A stretch of DNA of 64,000 nucleotides from NCBI GenBank assembly GCA_949825065.1, contig CATKWJ010000009.1, positions 534,472 to 598,471 on the forward strand, in the 5' to 3' direction. Below the pieces are notes generated by a model. The model made no database searches. It was not told where the DNA came from and worked only from the letters and a program-made list of their open reading frames with translations. The DNA is from Odontocerum albicorne. Taxonomy: Eukaryota > Arthropoda > Insecta > Trichoptera > Odontoceridae. The translations under genes and the position numbers were made by a program. Each line of letters starts with the position of its first letter. Within the stretch, counting starts at the first letter, position 1. Below, piece by piece: positions 32,341-45,333 of this stretch.

Positions 32341-33701
32341 ATTCAGGTGATATGAGCAACCAATTTAGGAAAGAGAAAAGCAGGGAAAATGGTTCTCATG
32401 GCTTTGAACATTGTAAAAACATGTTAAAAGATCATGAAAGGAGTCATAGTGTAGAGAAGCCTTACAGCTGTGGACAATGTGATAAGACATTTTTAACAAT
32501 AGGATATTTAAAATATCTTGAAAGGATTCATAGTGGAATGAAGCCTTACAGCTGTGGACAATGTGATAAGACATTCTTACGAAAACATGACTGGAAATCT
32601 CATGAAAGGATTCATAGTGGAGATAAGCCTTACAGCTGTGGACAATGTGATAAGACATTCCCACGAAAAGACCATTTAAGAGATCATGAAAGGATTCATA
32701 GTGGAGAAAAGCCTTACAGCTGTGGACAATGTGATAAAACATTCTCACGAAAAGATGTTTTAAAATCTCATGAAATGATTCATAGTGGAATGAAGCCTTA
32801 CAGCTGTGGACAATGTGATAAGACATTCTTACGAAAACATGATCGGAAATCTCATGAAAGGATTCATAGTGGAGATAAGCCTTACAGCTGTGGACAATGT
32901 GATAAGACATTCTTACGAAAACATGACTGGAAATCTCATGAAAGGATTCATAGTGGAGATAAGCCTTACAGCTGTGGACAATGTGATAAGACATTCCCAC
33001 GAAAAGACCATTTAAGAGATCATGAAAGGATTCATAGTGGAGAAAAGCCTTACAGCTGTGGACAATGTGATAAGACATTCTCAAAAACAGACCTATTAAA
33101 ATATCATGAAAAGATTCATAGTGGAGAAAAGCCTTACAGCTGTGGACAATGTGGTAAGACATTTTCAACAATGGGTTATTTAAAATATCATGAAAGGATT
33201 CATAGTGGAGTGAAGCCTTACATCTGTGGACAATGTGATAAGACATTCTTACGAAAACATGACTGGAAATCTCATGAAAGGATTCATAGTGGATATAAGC
33301 CTTACAGCTGTGGACAATGTGATAAAACATTCTCACGAAAAGATGTTTTAAAATCTCATGAAATGATTCATAGTGGAGAGAAGCCTTACAGCTGTGGACA
33401 ATGTGATAAGACATTCCCACGAAAAGACCATTTAAGAGATCATGAAAGGATTCATAGTGGAGAAAAGCCTTACAGCTGTGGACAATGTGATAAGACAATC
33501 TCAAAAAAAGACCTATTAAAATATCATGAAAAGATTCATAGTGGAGAAAAGCCTTACAGCTGTGGACAATGTGGTAAGACATTTTCAACAATGGGTAATT
33601 TAAAATATCATGAAAGGATTCATAGTGGAGAGAAGCCTTACAGCTGTGGACAATGTGATAAGACATCTTCACAAAAAGGTAAGAATATATATAAGATATA
33701 A
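32341..33701 (+). CDS. ZNF gene B2, poly-C2H2 exon (14 finger positions)
   Basis: The terminal exon follows acceptor TTTTTAG, with ATG in frame at 32,352 and 449 codons to TAA. There are 14 finger positions with 28-residue spacing and a partial end (SSQKGKNIYKI). Finger 1 has Leu for the first zinc His, and fingers 2, 5, 6 and 10 carry Trp or Arg at the core Leu position (RKHDW, RKHDR), which should weaken folding. Helix contacts are RHDS, RDHD, RDVS, KDLY, TGYY and TGNY, quite unlike B1, so the target should differ. The order repeats in blocks of three to five fingers. Linkers vary (SGEK, SGDK, SGMK, SGYK, SGVK). Confidence 0.85.
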
Positions 33702-33751
33702 CATCTATTTATTTTATTGCTTCAGTAGATTTGAATTCGTTTGTTTTTAAG

Positions 33752-34002
33752 GCCCAGTTATTTTATGATACATTCAATAAAGATATGACATAATTCATGA
33801 GTTCACAAAAGCAATTACATGACTTGGTCTTTCAAATTGATTCAGATTTTTCCATAAAAGAAGAAAATGTACCAGAGGATACTGCGCCAGTATTACCTGA
33901 TTTTGCTATGGACATACAGGAAGTGGATATAAAAAAGGAATGTGCTCGGGACAGTAACACAGAGACTATTGATGTTTGTGACACGCATACATACAATAAC
34001 GA
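33752..34002 (+). pseudogene. Decayed exon 2 copy (2b), unit B2
   Basis: The module is recognisable (IKEENVPEDTAPVLPDFAMD, IKKECARD) with a GTGAGTA donor. A stop (ACA TAA TTC) lies at its 5' part, and the acceptor region has been shortened (tttgtttttaaggccc). It is not in phase with the preceding finger exon. Confidence 0.62.
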
Positions 34003-34276
34003 GTGAGTATAAATATTTGAATTGTATTCGGAATAAGTTTTCGCTTATTGATTAAATTCTTATCAACGTTATCATTTTTATTTAGTTTGAAATAAGATTC
34101 GAGTTAAGCCTTAGTGCAAATAACAATGTCAAAATATTTTTATCTTAACCTTCTAAATTTTTTTCGTTGTTAAAAATTTAATACAAGTTAATTTTTGTAC
34201 AAATCAAAAAACTCAAATTTGAGAAATACTTTCAAAAAAAAAATGAAGTTCTAACTTTTCAACCCTTCAATATTTA

Positions 34277-34280
<4 letters not shown>

Positions 34281-34322
<42 letters not shown>
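34281..34322. repeat. (TA)21 microsatellite in B2
   Basis: The run has 21 TA units in the intron before the second ZNF exon. The matching place in B1 (24,753-24,767) has about seven units and B3 (near 63,585) about four. It is a simple length-variable marker of the copies. Confidence 0.9.
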
Positions 34323-34328
<6 letters not shown>

Positions 34329-34357
34329 ATTTTTTCTTTATTTTCATATATTTTTAG

Positions 34358-34861
34358 ATTCAGTTGATATGAGCAACCAATACAGTGAAGAAGAAAAAAG
34401 AGTGAAAATGGTTCTCATGGCTTTAAACATTATGGAAACATGTTCTCAAACAGTTCAAATTAAGAATTCACAGTGGAGAAAATCCTGCCAGATTGAAAAA
34501 TTGTAAAAAATTATTTACACAAAAATTGAGTTTAAAACATAAAATTAATTCTTGTGGAGATAAGCCCTATTGTTCTGGAAATTGGCATTCTCAAAAAAAA
34601 AAAATCTCACAAAAAGATTCATATAGTGGAGAGAAGCCTTACAGTTGTGGACGATGTGATAAGGCATTTTTTCAAAAATGTTATTCGAAATAATTTGAAA
34701 GGATTCATGGTGGAGAGAAGCCTTACAGCTGTGGACAGTGTGATATGACATTCTCACTTAAATTTTGTTTAAAATCTCATGAAAGGAGTCATAGTGGAGA
34801 TAAGCCTTACAGCTGTCGAAAATGTTTGAAGAAATGGACCCAAACATCGAACGATTTGTAA
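34358..34861 (+). pseudogene. Second ZNF exon, unit B2, decayed
   Basis: The acceptor TTTTTAG and ATG (34,369) are present, but frameshifts appear within the first 200 bases. One finger block ends at FFQKCYSK and a stop near 34,691, and the end again reads CRKCLKKWTQTSNDL. It is shorter than in B1 by two fingers. The 300-base flank after it matches B1. Confidence 0.62.
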
Positions 34862-35798
34862 GGATTGAATGGATGGCACGCAATGTGGTTCGCCCATGTC
34901 GTGGAATATGCGAGGAGAAGAAAAAAAAAAATTAAGACAAATAAGCGGCTAATAAATTTTTTATAAGTATAACAACAAGTGTATTTTCATGTTTTATTAA
35001 TTAATACATATAACATTTAACCAATTTTAGTGTAGCATATTTTTTAAATTAATCCTACCAAATGTAAAAATAAAAAACAAAGCAATACGTAAAGATATCC
35101 CAATATCAGGAATGCTAACGATAAAGAAAACAAAAACAAAGTGGAAAAATAATAAAAAAAGAAAGCTCATTAACGACAGTGGTGATACACTGATTATAAT
35201 AAGAACATAGAAAACCTTCTTATGTTATGATATCATCACGCACTATAATTCATATGTGTACCGAAATCATTGCATAAACCGACTTACGACCAGATCAACT
35301 TATGACCTGTTTATCGGGCCCGATTGTGGTTGTAAGTCGACAACTACCTGTAAATAATGTAACTATAAAATCATTTCAAATTTCAACAGTTAAATAAGTA
35401 AAACGCTCGCACTGACAACCCTGTATTAGAGACACATGCCCACTGTCATGCAAAGCTTTTAGATAAATCGCTGTAAACTGTAATATTATACTATTTATTC
35501 ATCATCTCAATAGATGTCCCTATATGTTCCATATTTTTTAGATAATTCAAATTAGTAATTTACAAGACATTGGCTAGAAACAGTCCTAAAGTTGAGCGAT
35601 TTAACTCGTATATTTTGTATGACCGGCTCCACGGGCACAGCAACAGAGAGCGAGTAAACTCACTTAAGGCACCTAACCAGATGAATACGGATCGGAAGCA
35701 AACGTTTCAGAGTCTCTCCAACTTATCCAATATCTCCTCATTGCTATCCAAATAGCTTCATTGATATTTATCAATCGGAGCATAACATATGGTCTTAC
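34862..35798. other. 3' flank and shared spacer, unit B2
   Basis: This is the same layout as 25,561-26,494 in B1, with the junction to A-shared sequence at about 35,160. No coding signal was seen. Confidence 0.5.
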
Positions 35799-35999
35799 TT
35801 GAGGTAATGGCACTGTCACTGAAATGTCTGGAATCTGCGCTGGTATCTCCTGCACATTCCTGCTTGATATCTGTCTCATGTATACTGATATCACACTCGG
35901 GAAACACTGCTGCGGTATCCCCATCTTCTGCCTTTTCTTCTTCCACCGTCACCTCTGCAATTACCTCGTGTTTCTGATAATCCATCCTCTCTCTGTCAC
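35799..35999 (-). CDS. Minus-strand exon 1 paralog, unit B2
   Basis: Open from ATG at 35,985 to the GTAAGA donor, with VEEEKAEDGDTAAVFPECDI and IKQECAGD. The first SUMO-like site has changed from VKEE to VEEE. No minus-strand exon 2 or finger exon follows on this side: the next minus-strand sequence is the 3' end of the plus gene. If transcribed it would run antisense into that gene. Functional status is unclear. Confidence 0.55.
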
Positions 36000-37369
36000 C
36001 TGTAAACGTTCACATATAAATATTACAGAATTCAGTTCATAATCATGCTTAACCCTTTGACAGGTACAAGTATAAAACTGCATTATGTTAAAGCTATTCT
36101 ATAATGATAGCTTCCACGAGACGCGAGTCCCGACAGCACAGCTATCCAGTATCGCAAGAGAGCCACACACTTTACAGTGAGACTGCACCCGAATCGTCCT
36201 GCACATCCACGTGTTGTGTAGAACACCGAGGCGATACGATTTACCGGGGAGTTTATGTATATTTAGTTTGATGCGCGAAATCGGAAAAAATATACCGTGA
36301 ATGGAAACAAAATCTAATGCCTTTAAGAGAGTGTAATTTCGATTGAACATTCTATTCCATGGATTGAACCAGAAATTTTACTTAGATTTATCTATAGACG
36401 CAACTTGTCTTTCTATAATTGCAGAAGTGCAAGAATATATTATGAAGGGGTATACGTCAATACTAAAGTACCTTCAAACAGAGCACAATCTTGGCTAAGT
36501 ATTTATTTTTGGTATACGCTTCGATATATATTTATTCTGACACGGGTTTTCTTCTTGAATAATGACAGTGATATCTTATATATGAAGGAGTAATTGACTC
36601 TGGTCAAGTGATGAAAAATGTTATTTCTATATATCGACTGCGGGCCACAGACCAAACACAAAAGGTTTAAAACTATAGTATTTTACAAAATTTGTGCTCA
36701 AACTTATGGAGAATATTTAATTATCTCCGTGTACAATCTTTAAGAAAGACATTTATCTAATTTGTTATACGATTCTGTAAAAAAAAATTTGCGTGTTGTC
36801 TTGTTTGTCGTATCGGAATTATTGAACTTCATTAACCCTTCCTTCCCTGTGATGTGTAACTAGTACACAGTGCATCTAAAAACTTTAATATCTGTATAAA
36901 TATAATAAATACTGGGTTCAGATTTAAGGTATTCCTCCGTAATACATTTACGCACTGAATGAAAATATAATATTAACAATAATAAGCACTTATCGGCCAC
37001 ATCAGAGATATTGTGTGTTAATCAGGAATAAATTCACCGATACAATGAAACGTGTATCAGTGTGTGATGTATGTATATTAATTCTAAAAAACCGCTATCG
37101 GTGAGGAAGCGACGCTTTTCTCGTCTCATTCTCACTCTAATTCGGTAGTCAGGTTTTTACCAATTAAATTTCAATAACTATCACTTTTGACTTCAAATTT
37201 AAGCGATTGGCGATGAATACGCTCATATTTACATATATATTGAATACACAACACCGAAACGCGCGGAATTTTTTAGCACAAAAAGGGAAAGATTAAGAGA
37301 CATCTCCCCAATGTTAAGCGAAGACAACACATTTATAACTTGCCCGTAGGATGTTGTCGAAACCACACT
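36000..37369. other. Shared intergenic block, unit B2
   Basis: This includes the presumed 5' exon of the minus gene (donor changed to GTAAAT near 36,250) and the empty TTAA site at 36,323-36,326. A deletion near 37,148 removes about 100 bases present in A1. No other exon is visible. Confidence 0.5.
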
Positions 37370-37830
37370 TCATCACTTGACACTGGATTATACTCCTTCA
37401 TATATAGGAGATCACGGTCATTATTTAAGAAGAAGAGAAGATAGAATTTGTGCATATGGAGCGAAACTGTCAGTCACGATTGCACTTTGTGTTATTCCTT
37501 CATATATATGAGTTCACGGCCATTATTCAAGAAGGGAAAGTTATCTCTGAACTAAACCGGAGTTAATAGCTTTATTTTTCATAACCACTTGACATTGGCG
37601 TATTATATAAGAACAGTGGCCATTATTCAAGAAGAATAAAGGTTATATTGCATTACTTGATACTGGCGTATACTCCTTCATGTAAATGGGTTCACATATA
37701 TATTATTCAAGAAGAAGAAGATTCCATCTTTTGACACTGGCGTATACTCCTTCATATATAGGAGTTCGAACTACATGCTCTATGAAGTTCACGGCTATTA
37801 TTCAAGATGTATGTGTTTCCATTATACTTG
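37370..37830 (+). repeat. Dispersed 60-bp hairpin repeats, unit B2
   Basis: About five forward copies are in the same order as in A1 at 13,703-14,150, including gatcacggtcattatttaag and gttcacggccattattcaag. The copy at 37,735 has the clean form CACTGGCGTATACTCCTTCA. Confidence 0.65.
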
Positions 37831-38900
37831 AAAAAATGTAGGATGGTCCTTGTGACGTTTGAAACGTATTGTCTCGAAGGGATGGGATAAAATCGTTTAT
37901 TTTTACAAATCGAATTGTTTTTTATAAATCGAAAAATTGTTTTTCTCTTAGCTGACGTTTTAATTCCTAATTTTCATTATACTGACTTTCTAATGTATTG
38001 TATGATTTGTATCCATCTTTAAATAGGCAAAAATCCACGATCAATTTCTACAAATTACGATGATTTAATGTACAAAAAAAATCGAAAATCCAATTATCGT
38101 CCCCATCCCTAGCCAATGCAGACCAATTATAGTGTTAGTTCTTGTGTCAATTATATTTTTGGACCTTCAATATTTAATGTAGAAGGGGTATTTTTTTCTT
38201 TCACTGTACCGGTGATATGGGTTTTTATCTGATAGAGAATTATTTGATGACAGGCACACACATTTTTTTACAGGAACTGTCGACTTATTGACTTGCGGGC
38301 GAACAGCCATAATACAATATTACAGTACAATGATCCCTCAAGTTATAAATCATAATTAAAACAAAAACCTTTATAATTTAATTTTAACTTACATTGAGTG
38401 TGTGCTCTAGGTAAGATTAATGGTTAATTATAGCAATGTGCTAGTGTTCTTGAATTATGGCCTTGAACTCCTGACGTATTTAATTGATGAATCCTACTCT
38501 CTCTCTTTGAAAAATGGCCGTGAACTCCTATATATGAAGGAGTATACGCCAGTGCCAAGTAATTTGCTACTCGGCTAGATAGCATGAATTTGCGTCTATG
38601 GCTTTTTTCTATGGAAATGCGTAACTCCATGAATCATCGCATAATTTGACACCGCGCCTTGGCTTAGCACTGTCGTATATTCATCCATATTGAGGAATTT
38701 ACGAGCATTATTCGAGAAGAAGACACCACGTACTTTGCGTATACTCTAAACGTCGAAGCTCATGGCTTTTATTTAAGAAGGTAGAGACACCGCGTATACT
38801 CCATCAGATATAGAAGTGCATGGCCATTATTCAGGAAGAAGAGTGTGTTAGTCCCGTCAATTAGGTATTGCTTTGATTCTTATTTATTTTTCTATATTTA
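37831..38900. other. Intergenic segment and further repeats, B2
   Basis: Bases 37,831-38,130 are the segment that is inverted in A1 (8,870-9,200). Bases 38,450-38,850 carry dispersed repeats in both orientations. No gene is recognised. Confidence 0.5.
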
Positions 38901-40391
38901 GTTATTTTCTTTTTTGCCAGTTGATTACGTTATCGATTTAGAGGTTCATTCTGACCGTGTCACGGTGATAGTATATCAGTGTGCGCTGCTTGATAAAGTG
39001 ACATTTTGTGTTTTAAAAAGGCATACTTTTACCTCAGTTCATTTTGACAGTTGATCTGCTGGGATAGCGTTACATCAGTACAATAGAGGTTTTCTTACTT
39101 TTTTCCATAAAATATAATAGTTCTTTTACAATAAAATCAAGTTGTTTGGTTCAAACTCTACTTACTCTGTACGAAAAATTACATTTTTATGTTATGTAAA
39201 GAAATCCTGTACAAATCAAACAAAAATATTTTTTCTCAAACATTTTCCATTTAATATTAATTTTAATCAGTGAATAGCTGCATGGAGATCCTCTCTATGT
39301 TCAGGATGAGAGGACTAGATTGAATGAAAAAAGTTGCTGTTCACTAATATCTTCCTTGCCAGATTTTCTTTTTCTCCCATTACACAGAATTTACTTCTTT
39401 CTTGAGAATGCTGCGAGCTCTCTGAGTGGGGAAGACAATTTCCCCACGACAACTTAAGAAATCCTTCCACACCAGATAACTTCTTCCTGTTTTAACAATA
39501 ACATCATTCAGTGAAGAGACACACAACACGCCTGTATAAAAACAAATACTAACTACCTTTATTCATTGGAAATGCAAACCCGCCCCACCGGTAGGCTGTC
39601 CAACACTCCTTGAGACTTGTAAATTGTCACTAAAAAAGTCAATTTCGACAATGACAACAAATTTATTTTCATTTGTTTGTATAATCTGTTAGAGGAAAAT
39701 TAATTATTCTAACATTGCAAGTACCCAAAGTAGATAGCAGACACCCCCAAGGGTTAACTGATTCTGTATTTTAATTCACTATTATTGGCCAATGACAATA
39801 TTACAAACTAAGTATATATAAGTTGAGTGTTATGATAGGAAGGTAGTGGTTGTGACCATTAGATAAGGTTTGCAAATGTTCAGAAAAACATATTTGGTAA
39901 GAAAAACAGTAAAATTACCAAGGCCAGACAAACTACAAAAACACCTTTAAAACTCTTCTGATATGTGACAGTTACACGTTAAGCTTTAGATGTAGTGTAA
40001 TGCGTGTGTCTAGTGTTCATACAACATCATTAATATTTTTAAAAGACCTCTGGAAAACAAATGTACCCACACCACTAGCAAATAAATTATATTATTTTTA
40101 GATAAGGCATTGACTTTCTGGAGGTTTAAAAACATTTTAATTTGTTTTATCAAACGCTGTTTATTCCATTTTATGTAATAGTATACCCCTACCGGTTTCA
40201 AGGTTTTCACCTGGTCATCAGGGGAGCACAAGCAAGTCGTGTCTTGCCCAATTACAAGGAAGATTATCATGTCAGGAAAGGTTTCATTTACTAATATCGG
40301 GCATTGAATATAGTTTTATACTTTCCTACGTGAAAGAGTAAACGTATTATAAACTCATTGTTAAACTATTGTGAATGTTTCCAGGTTATAG
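38901..40391. other. Unit tail, B2, and promoter of gene A2
   Basis: The tail resembles A1 T1 (16,300-17,070) up to cattgcaagtac at 39,722. It continues with ATTGGCCAAT at 39,784-39,793 and TATATATAA at 39,813-39,821, the core promoter of gene A2. The left arm of the hairpin found in B2 has been replaced at 39,870-39,915. The A-type duplicate sequence is directly comparable from 40,039. Confidence 0.5.
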
Positions 40392-40575
40392 ATGGATCCT
40401 CAGCTACACAAAAGTGCAGATGTAATGGTGAAAGAAGAAAAGGCAAAAGATGTAGATACTGCAGCAGTGTTCCCCCAGTATGATATCAGTGTACATGAGG
40501 CAGATATCAAACAGGAGTATGCGCAAGATATCAGCGCAGATTCCAGACATGTTGTTGATAATCCCACAGACCCAA
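40392..40575 (+). CDS. ZNF gene A2, coding exon 1
   Basis: Identical to the A1 exon in protein sequence, including DVDT and the EYA variant. Acceptor, ATG and donor are intact. It joins exon 2 at 41,573 across a 997-base intron. Confidence 0.75.
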
Positions 40576-41572
40576 GTAAACTTAATAAACTCATATTGTT
40601 AAAATAAAATAAATGTGTGAGATATGAAAATCAATTAACTTATGTTGTATGAGTGGTGTTTAACCTACAGGTACACACCACCCATTCCATACCAGGCATG
40701 GATAAGGTGGTGTGTAATTTAAGGCCAGAATGTTTTTGACATTTTTATTTAAAAAAATATTTCAATCATTATCATAAGAAAAAAGTTGATTAATCATGGC
40801 ATGTTGATGATCTGTTATGTTGCACACCTTATTTTGATTAAATTCAATGATTTTCCTGTCACTTAATTGAATTCAGAGTTATCACTACACTAAAAACTGT
40901 AGAATATGAAACGCAATGCACAAGTTTCATTTAGTTCATTATATAAATTTATGCCAAAAATTATTGTAACACATAATGGCTGTCAAATGGATCACTTCAG
41001 AAAAATGACAATATCTGGATCAGAATTTATCATAAGAAGTGACCAAAATGATCATGATCTACTACAGAGATGGCAGTATCTATACTTATTGTAAAAAATT
41101 AGAACCATATGTCGAATCGGTAATATCAACTCAACATTATTAATGCTTATATAGCCGTGCTGGCCTGTGCGGTACTGATTTATATGTCTATTATTCAGTG
41201 CTTGGCATTGAAACTGTTAAAAAATTTATCAATATCATTTGAAGACCATAAAATATAAGGTAGTTCTGCTGATGAGAACCAAATCATCACCCTTATTTTT
41301 CTTCTGCCCCTAATTTGGAACTATTACATATATTAACTGCATCATCAATCTTCTTGAGCATTCAACCTAATAGTCTTCTAGAGTCACATCGTTGTAGCTA
41401 AGAAACCATGCCATATTAAGATAGGAGAGGTCTATTAGTGCTGTGTTGGCCTTATTGTCAGTTCAGACTTATTAACAGAAAGTGAAAGAAACAAGGTTTC
41501 AAGTTGTTGATAATATGTTATATATTTGTTTTATTACTTCAAAAGATTTGAACTTGTATGTTTTGTTCATAG

Positions 41573-41827
41573 ATATTAAGGCCCAGCCATCTTATGATAT
41601 ATTCAATAAAGAAATTACCTCAGTAATGAGTTCACATAGGCAATCCTATGATTTGGAATTGAAAATTTGTTCAAATTTTTCCATAAAAGAAGAAAATGTA
41701 CCAGAGGAAACTGCGCCAGCATTACCTGATTTCGCTATGGACATACAGGAAGCGGATATAAAAAAGGAATGTGCTCGAGACAGTAACACAGAGGCTGTTG
41801 ATGTTTCTGACACGCATGCAATAACGA
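41573..41827 (+). CDS. ZNF gene A2, exon 2
   Basis: Identical to A1 exon 2. It has 255 nt, phase 1 at both ends, and intact splice sites. IKEENVPEETAPALPDFAMD and IKKECARD are present. Confidence 0.72.
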
Positions 41828-42115
41828 GTGAGTATAATTATTTTAATTGTAATATGAATAAGTTTTCATTAAATTCAGATAAACATTTTTTTTTTTTTTG
41901 AAATAGGATTCAAGTTAAGCCTTAGCATAAATAATAAATATAAAATGTTTTTATCTTATCCCTGTAGTTTTTTTTTTTAATTAAGAATTCAATACAAGTT
42001 AATTGTTGTATAGATCAAAGAACTCAAATTTGAGAAATGCTTTATTACAAAAAGAACTGAGATCTGTCTTTTCAATAATATAGAATTTTTTTTCTTAATT
42101 TTCATATATTTTTAG

Positions 42116-43479
42116 ATTCAGGTGATATGAGCAACCAATTGAGGAAAGAGAAAATCGTTGAAAATGGTTCTCATGGCTTTGAACATTGTGGAAACAGTTC
42201 AAATTTAAAACGCAAATTAAGAATTCATAGAGGAGAAAATCCCTGCAGCTTTAAAAATTGTGAAAAGTTATTTACACAAAAAATGAGTTTAAAACATCAT
42301 AAAAATAATCCACCTGGAGAGAATTCTTATGGTTGTGGAAATTGTTCACAGACATTCTCACGAAAAAACAAATTAAGAGATCATGAAAGGATTCATAGTG
42401 GAGAAAAGCCTTACAGCTGTGGACAATGTGATAAGACATTCTCTTATAAAAGTTATTTGAAATCTCATGAAATGATTCATAGTGGAGAGAAGCCTTACAG
42501 ATGTGGACAGTGTGGTAAAAGATTCTCACAAATAAGTAATTTAAAATATCATGAAAGGAATCATTGTGCACAGAAGCCTTACAGATGTGGACAATGTGAT
42601 AAGACGTTCTTTTAAAACTCTGACTTGAAATATCATGAAAGGATTCATAGTGGAGAAAAGCCTTACAGCTGTGGACAATGTGGTAAAACATTCTCACAAA
42701 AAGGTTATTTAAAATATCATGAAAGGATTCATAGTGGAGAGAAACCTTACAGCTGTGGACAATGTGGTAAGACATTCTCACGAAAAAATTGTTTGAATTC
42801 TCATGAAAGGATTCATAGTGGAGAAACGCCTTACAGCTGTGGACAATGTGATAAGAGATTTACAACAAAAGGTTATTTAAAATATCATGCAATGATTCAT
42901 AGTGTAGAGAAACCTTACAGCTGTGGACAATGTGATAAGACATTCTCACGAAAAGATTATTTGTATTCTCACGAAAGGATTCATAATGGAAAGAAGCGTT
43001 ACAGCTGTGGACAATGTGATAAGACATTCTCACGAAAAGATTATTTGAATTCTCACGAAAGGATTCATAGTGGAGAGGAGCCTCACAGCTGTGGACAATG
43101 TGATAAGACATTTTCAGCAATAGGCTATTTAAAATATCATGAAAGGATTCATAGTGGAGAGAAGCCTTACAGCTGTAGACAATGTGATAAGACATTCTCA
43201 CGAAAAAATAGTTTGAATTCTCACGAAAGGATTCATAGTGGAGAGAAGCCTTACAGCTGTGGACAATGTGATAAGACATTCTTACGAAAATATTGTTTGA
43301 ATTCTCACGAAAGGATTCATAGTGGAGAGAAGCCTTACAGCTGTGGACAATGTGATAAGACATTCTTACAAAAATATTGTTTGAATTCTCACGAAAGGAT
43401 TCATAGTGGAGAGAAGCCTTACAGCTGTGGACAATATGGTAAAGACATTAGCACGAATAGATCATTTAAAATAAATTGA
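42116..43479 (+). pseudogene. ZNF gene A2, zinc-finger exon with internal stop
   Basis: Same layout as A1, with TAA in finger 5 at 42,613-42,615. Two coding differences separate it from A1: Arg instead of Met in the ERIH of finger 12 (43,229), and His instead of Leu at the first zinc His of finger 13 (43,307). A2 therefore has intact zinc ligands in finger 13 where A1 does not. The second open part (42,625-43,479) has nine complete fingers and a degenerate end (CGQYGKDIS). Confidence 0.75.
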
Positions 43480-43850
43480 AACTAATAACCAAATTATCAA
43501 TATTATCTGAAGAACATAAAATATAAGGATTTTCTGCTGATGAGAACCAAATCATCTGTCTTTTTTTCATTCTGTCCCTAGCTTAGAACTATTACAGATA
43601 ATCGATTCTTGAGCATTCTGCCAAATAATCTTTTTGAGTCATCCTACTAACTGCAAAGCCCTGCCATATTAAGACAAGATAGCCCTATGGGTGCTGTGTT
43701 GGCCTTATTATCAGTTCAGACTTATTGACAGAGTTCAAGTCGAAGAAAATTAGTTTTATTTTGTCTATAACATATAAGATATAGTATATAATCTATTTGT
43801 TTTATTGCTTTAGTAGATTTGAATTTGTATGTTTTTTCCAAAATTTTAAG

Positions 43851-44091
43851 GCCCAGTCATTTTATGATACATTCAATAAAGATATGACATCATTCATGAG
43901 TTCACAAAAGCAATCACATCACTTGGTCTTTCAGATTATTCCATAAAAGAAGAAAATGTAGGAGAGGACACTGCGCCAGTATTCCCTGATTTTGCTATGG
44001 ACATACAGGAAGCGGATATAAAAAAGGAATGTTCTCGGGACAGTAACACAGAGACTATTGATGTTTGTGACACGCATACATACAATAACGA
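43851..44091 (+). pseudogene. Decayed exon 2 copy (2b), unit A2
   Basis: A base-for-base counterpart of 3,813-4,053, with the same frameshifting deletion and altered acceptor. The truncated second ZNF exon follows at 44,429-44,556. Confidence 0.68.
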
Positions 44092-44977
44092 GTGAGTATA
44101 AATATTTGAATTGTATTCGTAATAAGTTTTCGCTTATTGATTAAATTCTTATGAACGTAATCATTTTAATTTGGTTTGAAATAAGATTCGAGTTAAGCCG
44201 TAGCGCAAATAACAATGTCAAAATGTTTGTATTGTAAGTAACCTTGTCAATTTTTTTCGATGTTAAAAATTTAATACAAGTTAATTGTTGTGCAAATCAA
44301 AAACCTCAAATTTGAGAAATAATTTCTTAAAAAAAAAAACGAATTTCTTTCTTTTCAATCCTTCAATATTTAAAAAAATTATATCTGAGATTTTTTCTTT
44401 ATTTTCATATATTTTTACATTCAGGTGATATGAGCAACCAATATAGTGAAGAAACCGTGAAAATGGTTCTCGTGGCTTTGAACATTGTGGAAAAATGTTC
44501 AAACACTCAAACAGTTCAAATTAAGAATTCATAGTGGAGAAAATCCTGGCAGCTTTGTTTAATTTAGATAATTTAACAAAATTAATTTTCATCCTACCAT
44601 TATTTATATATGTGTGATATTATACCTTAGTTTGTGTACATATTAGTACTTTCATCATAGAAATACTGATAGGTCATTTTAAGTTTCTTCGTATTTTTTG
44701 CAAAATGATTCCACGCAAACCCCCTGATCCTAAACCTCCAGATATAACCTCTGATAGCGAATTGGTAACCGAGGAGAAAATCTCGGTCTCATCTTCCATA
44801 TTTTAAAGATGTTTTCCTTATCATTATGCTGTTTAATATTTTAAAAATTAATTGTCTGATTTGAGATCAAAACTATACAACTCCAGCGATACAAGGATGG
44901 CGTTGTTTGTGTTTTTGATGTTTAGCAATATTTTTAGATTCCAGAAGCTAGGAAAGGACTTCAACAACCCCGGATTA

Positions 44978-45333
44978 AAAACATGCATAACATAATACCA
45001 TTTCCCTGTCAGTATAGTCAGAGTGCCTGGTCTTCCTATCTCGGCACACATCCTTAGCCTCTTCTACATCCATACACCTTTTCATATGACTTCTATGATT
45101 TCTCTGAGTTTCTACATGTCCTTTCAGAATATCATTTACATGATCCAACAATACTTTTCTTGACCTTCCTCTCACACATTTGCACTATACTATATCTGTT
45201 TCGTTAATTTTTCTTAATTCATTCTTTCCATATGCCGTTTGTTGTAATTGCTTTTCCTTTCACTCTTTTGTATCACCATCACTTTGAAGTTTGCAACATT
45301 CATTCTCAGATTATTCTCTTCGCATCTCTCATG
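44978..45333 (-). mobile_element. Non-LTR retrotransposon fragment, A2 copy
   Basis: Counterpart of 4,940-5,295, with the same internal loss. The adjoining bases 44,557-44,977 and 45,334-45,597 show nothing recognisable, as in A1. Confidence 0.55.

Noticed and set aside
32365..33672. A 435-codon open frame on the minus strand through the B2 fingers, and similar ones in every finger array
   Set aside because: It is the antisense shadow of the 84-bp repeat: with a stop-free repeat unit whose length is a multiple of three, the opposite strand stays open too. The peptide ([10 protein letters not shown] repeated) has no known fold.
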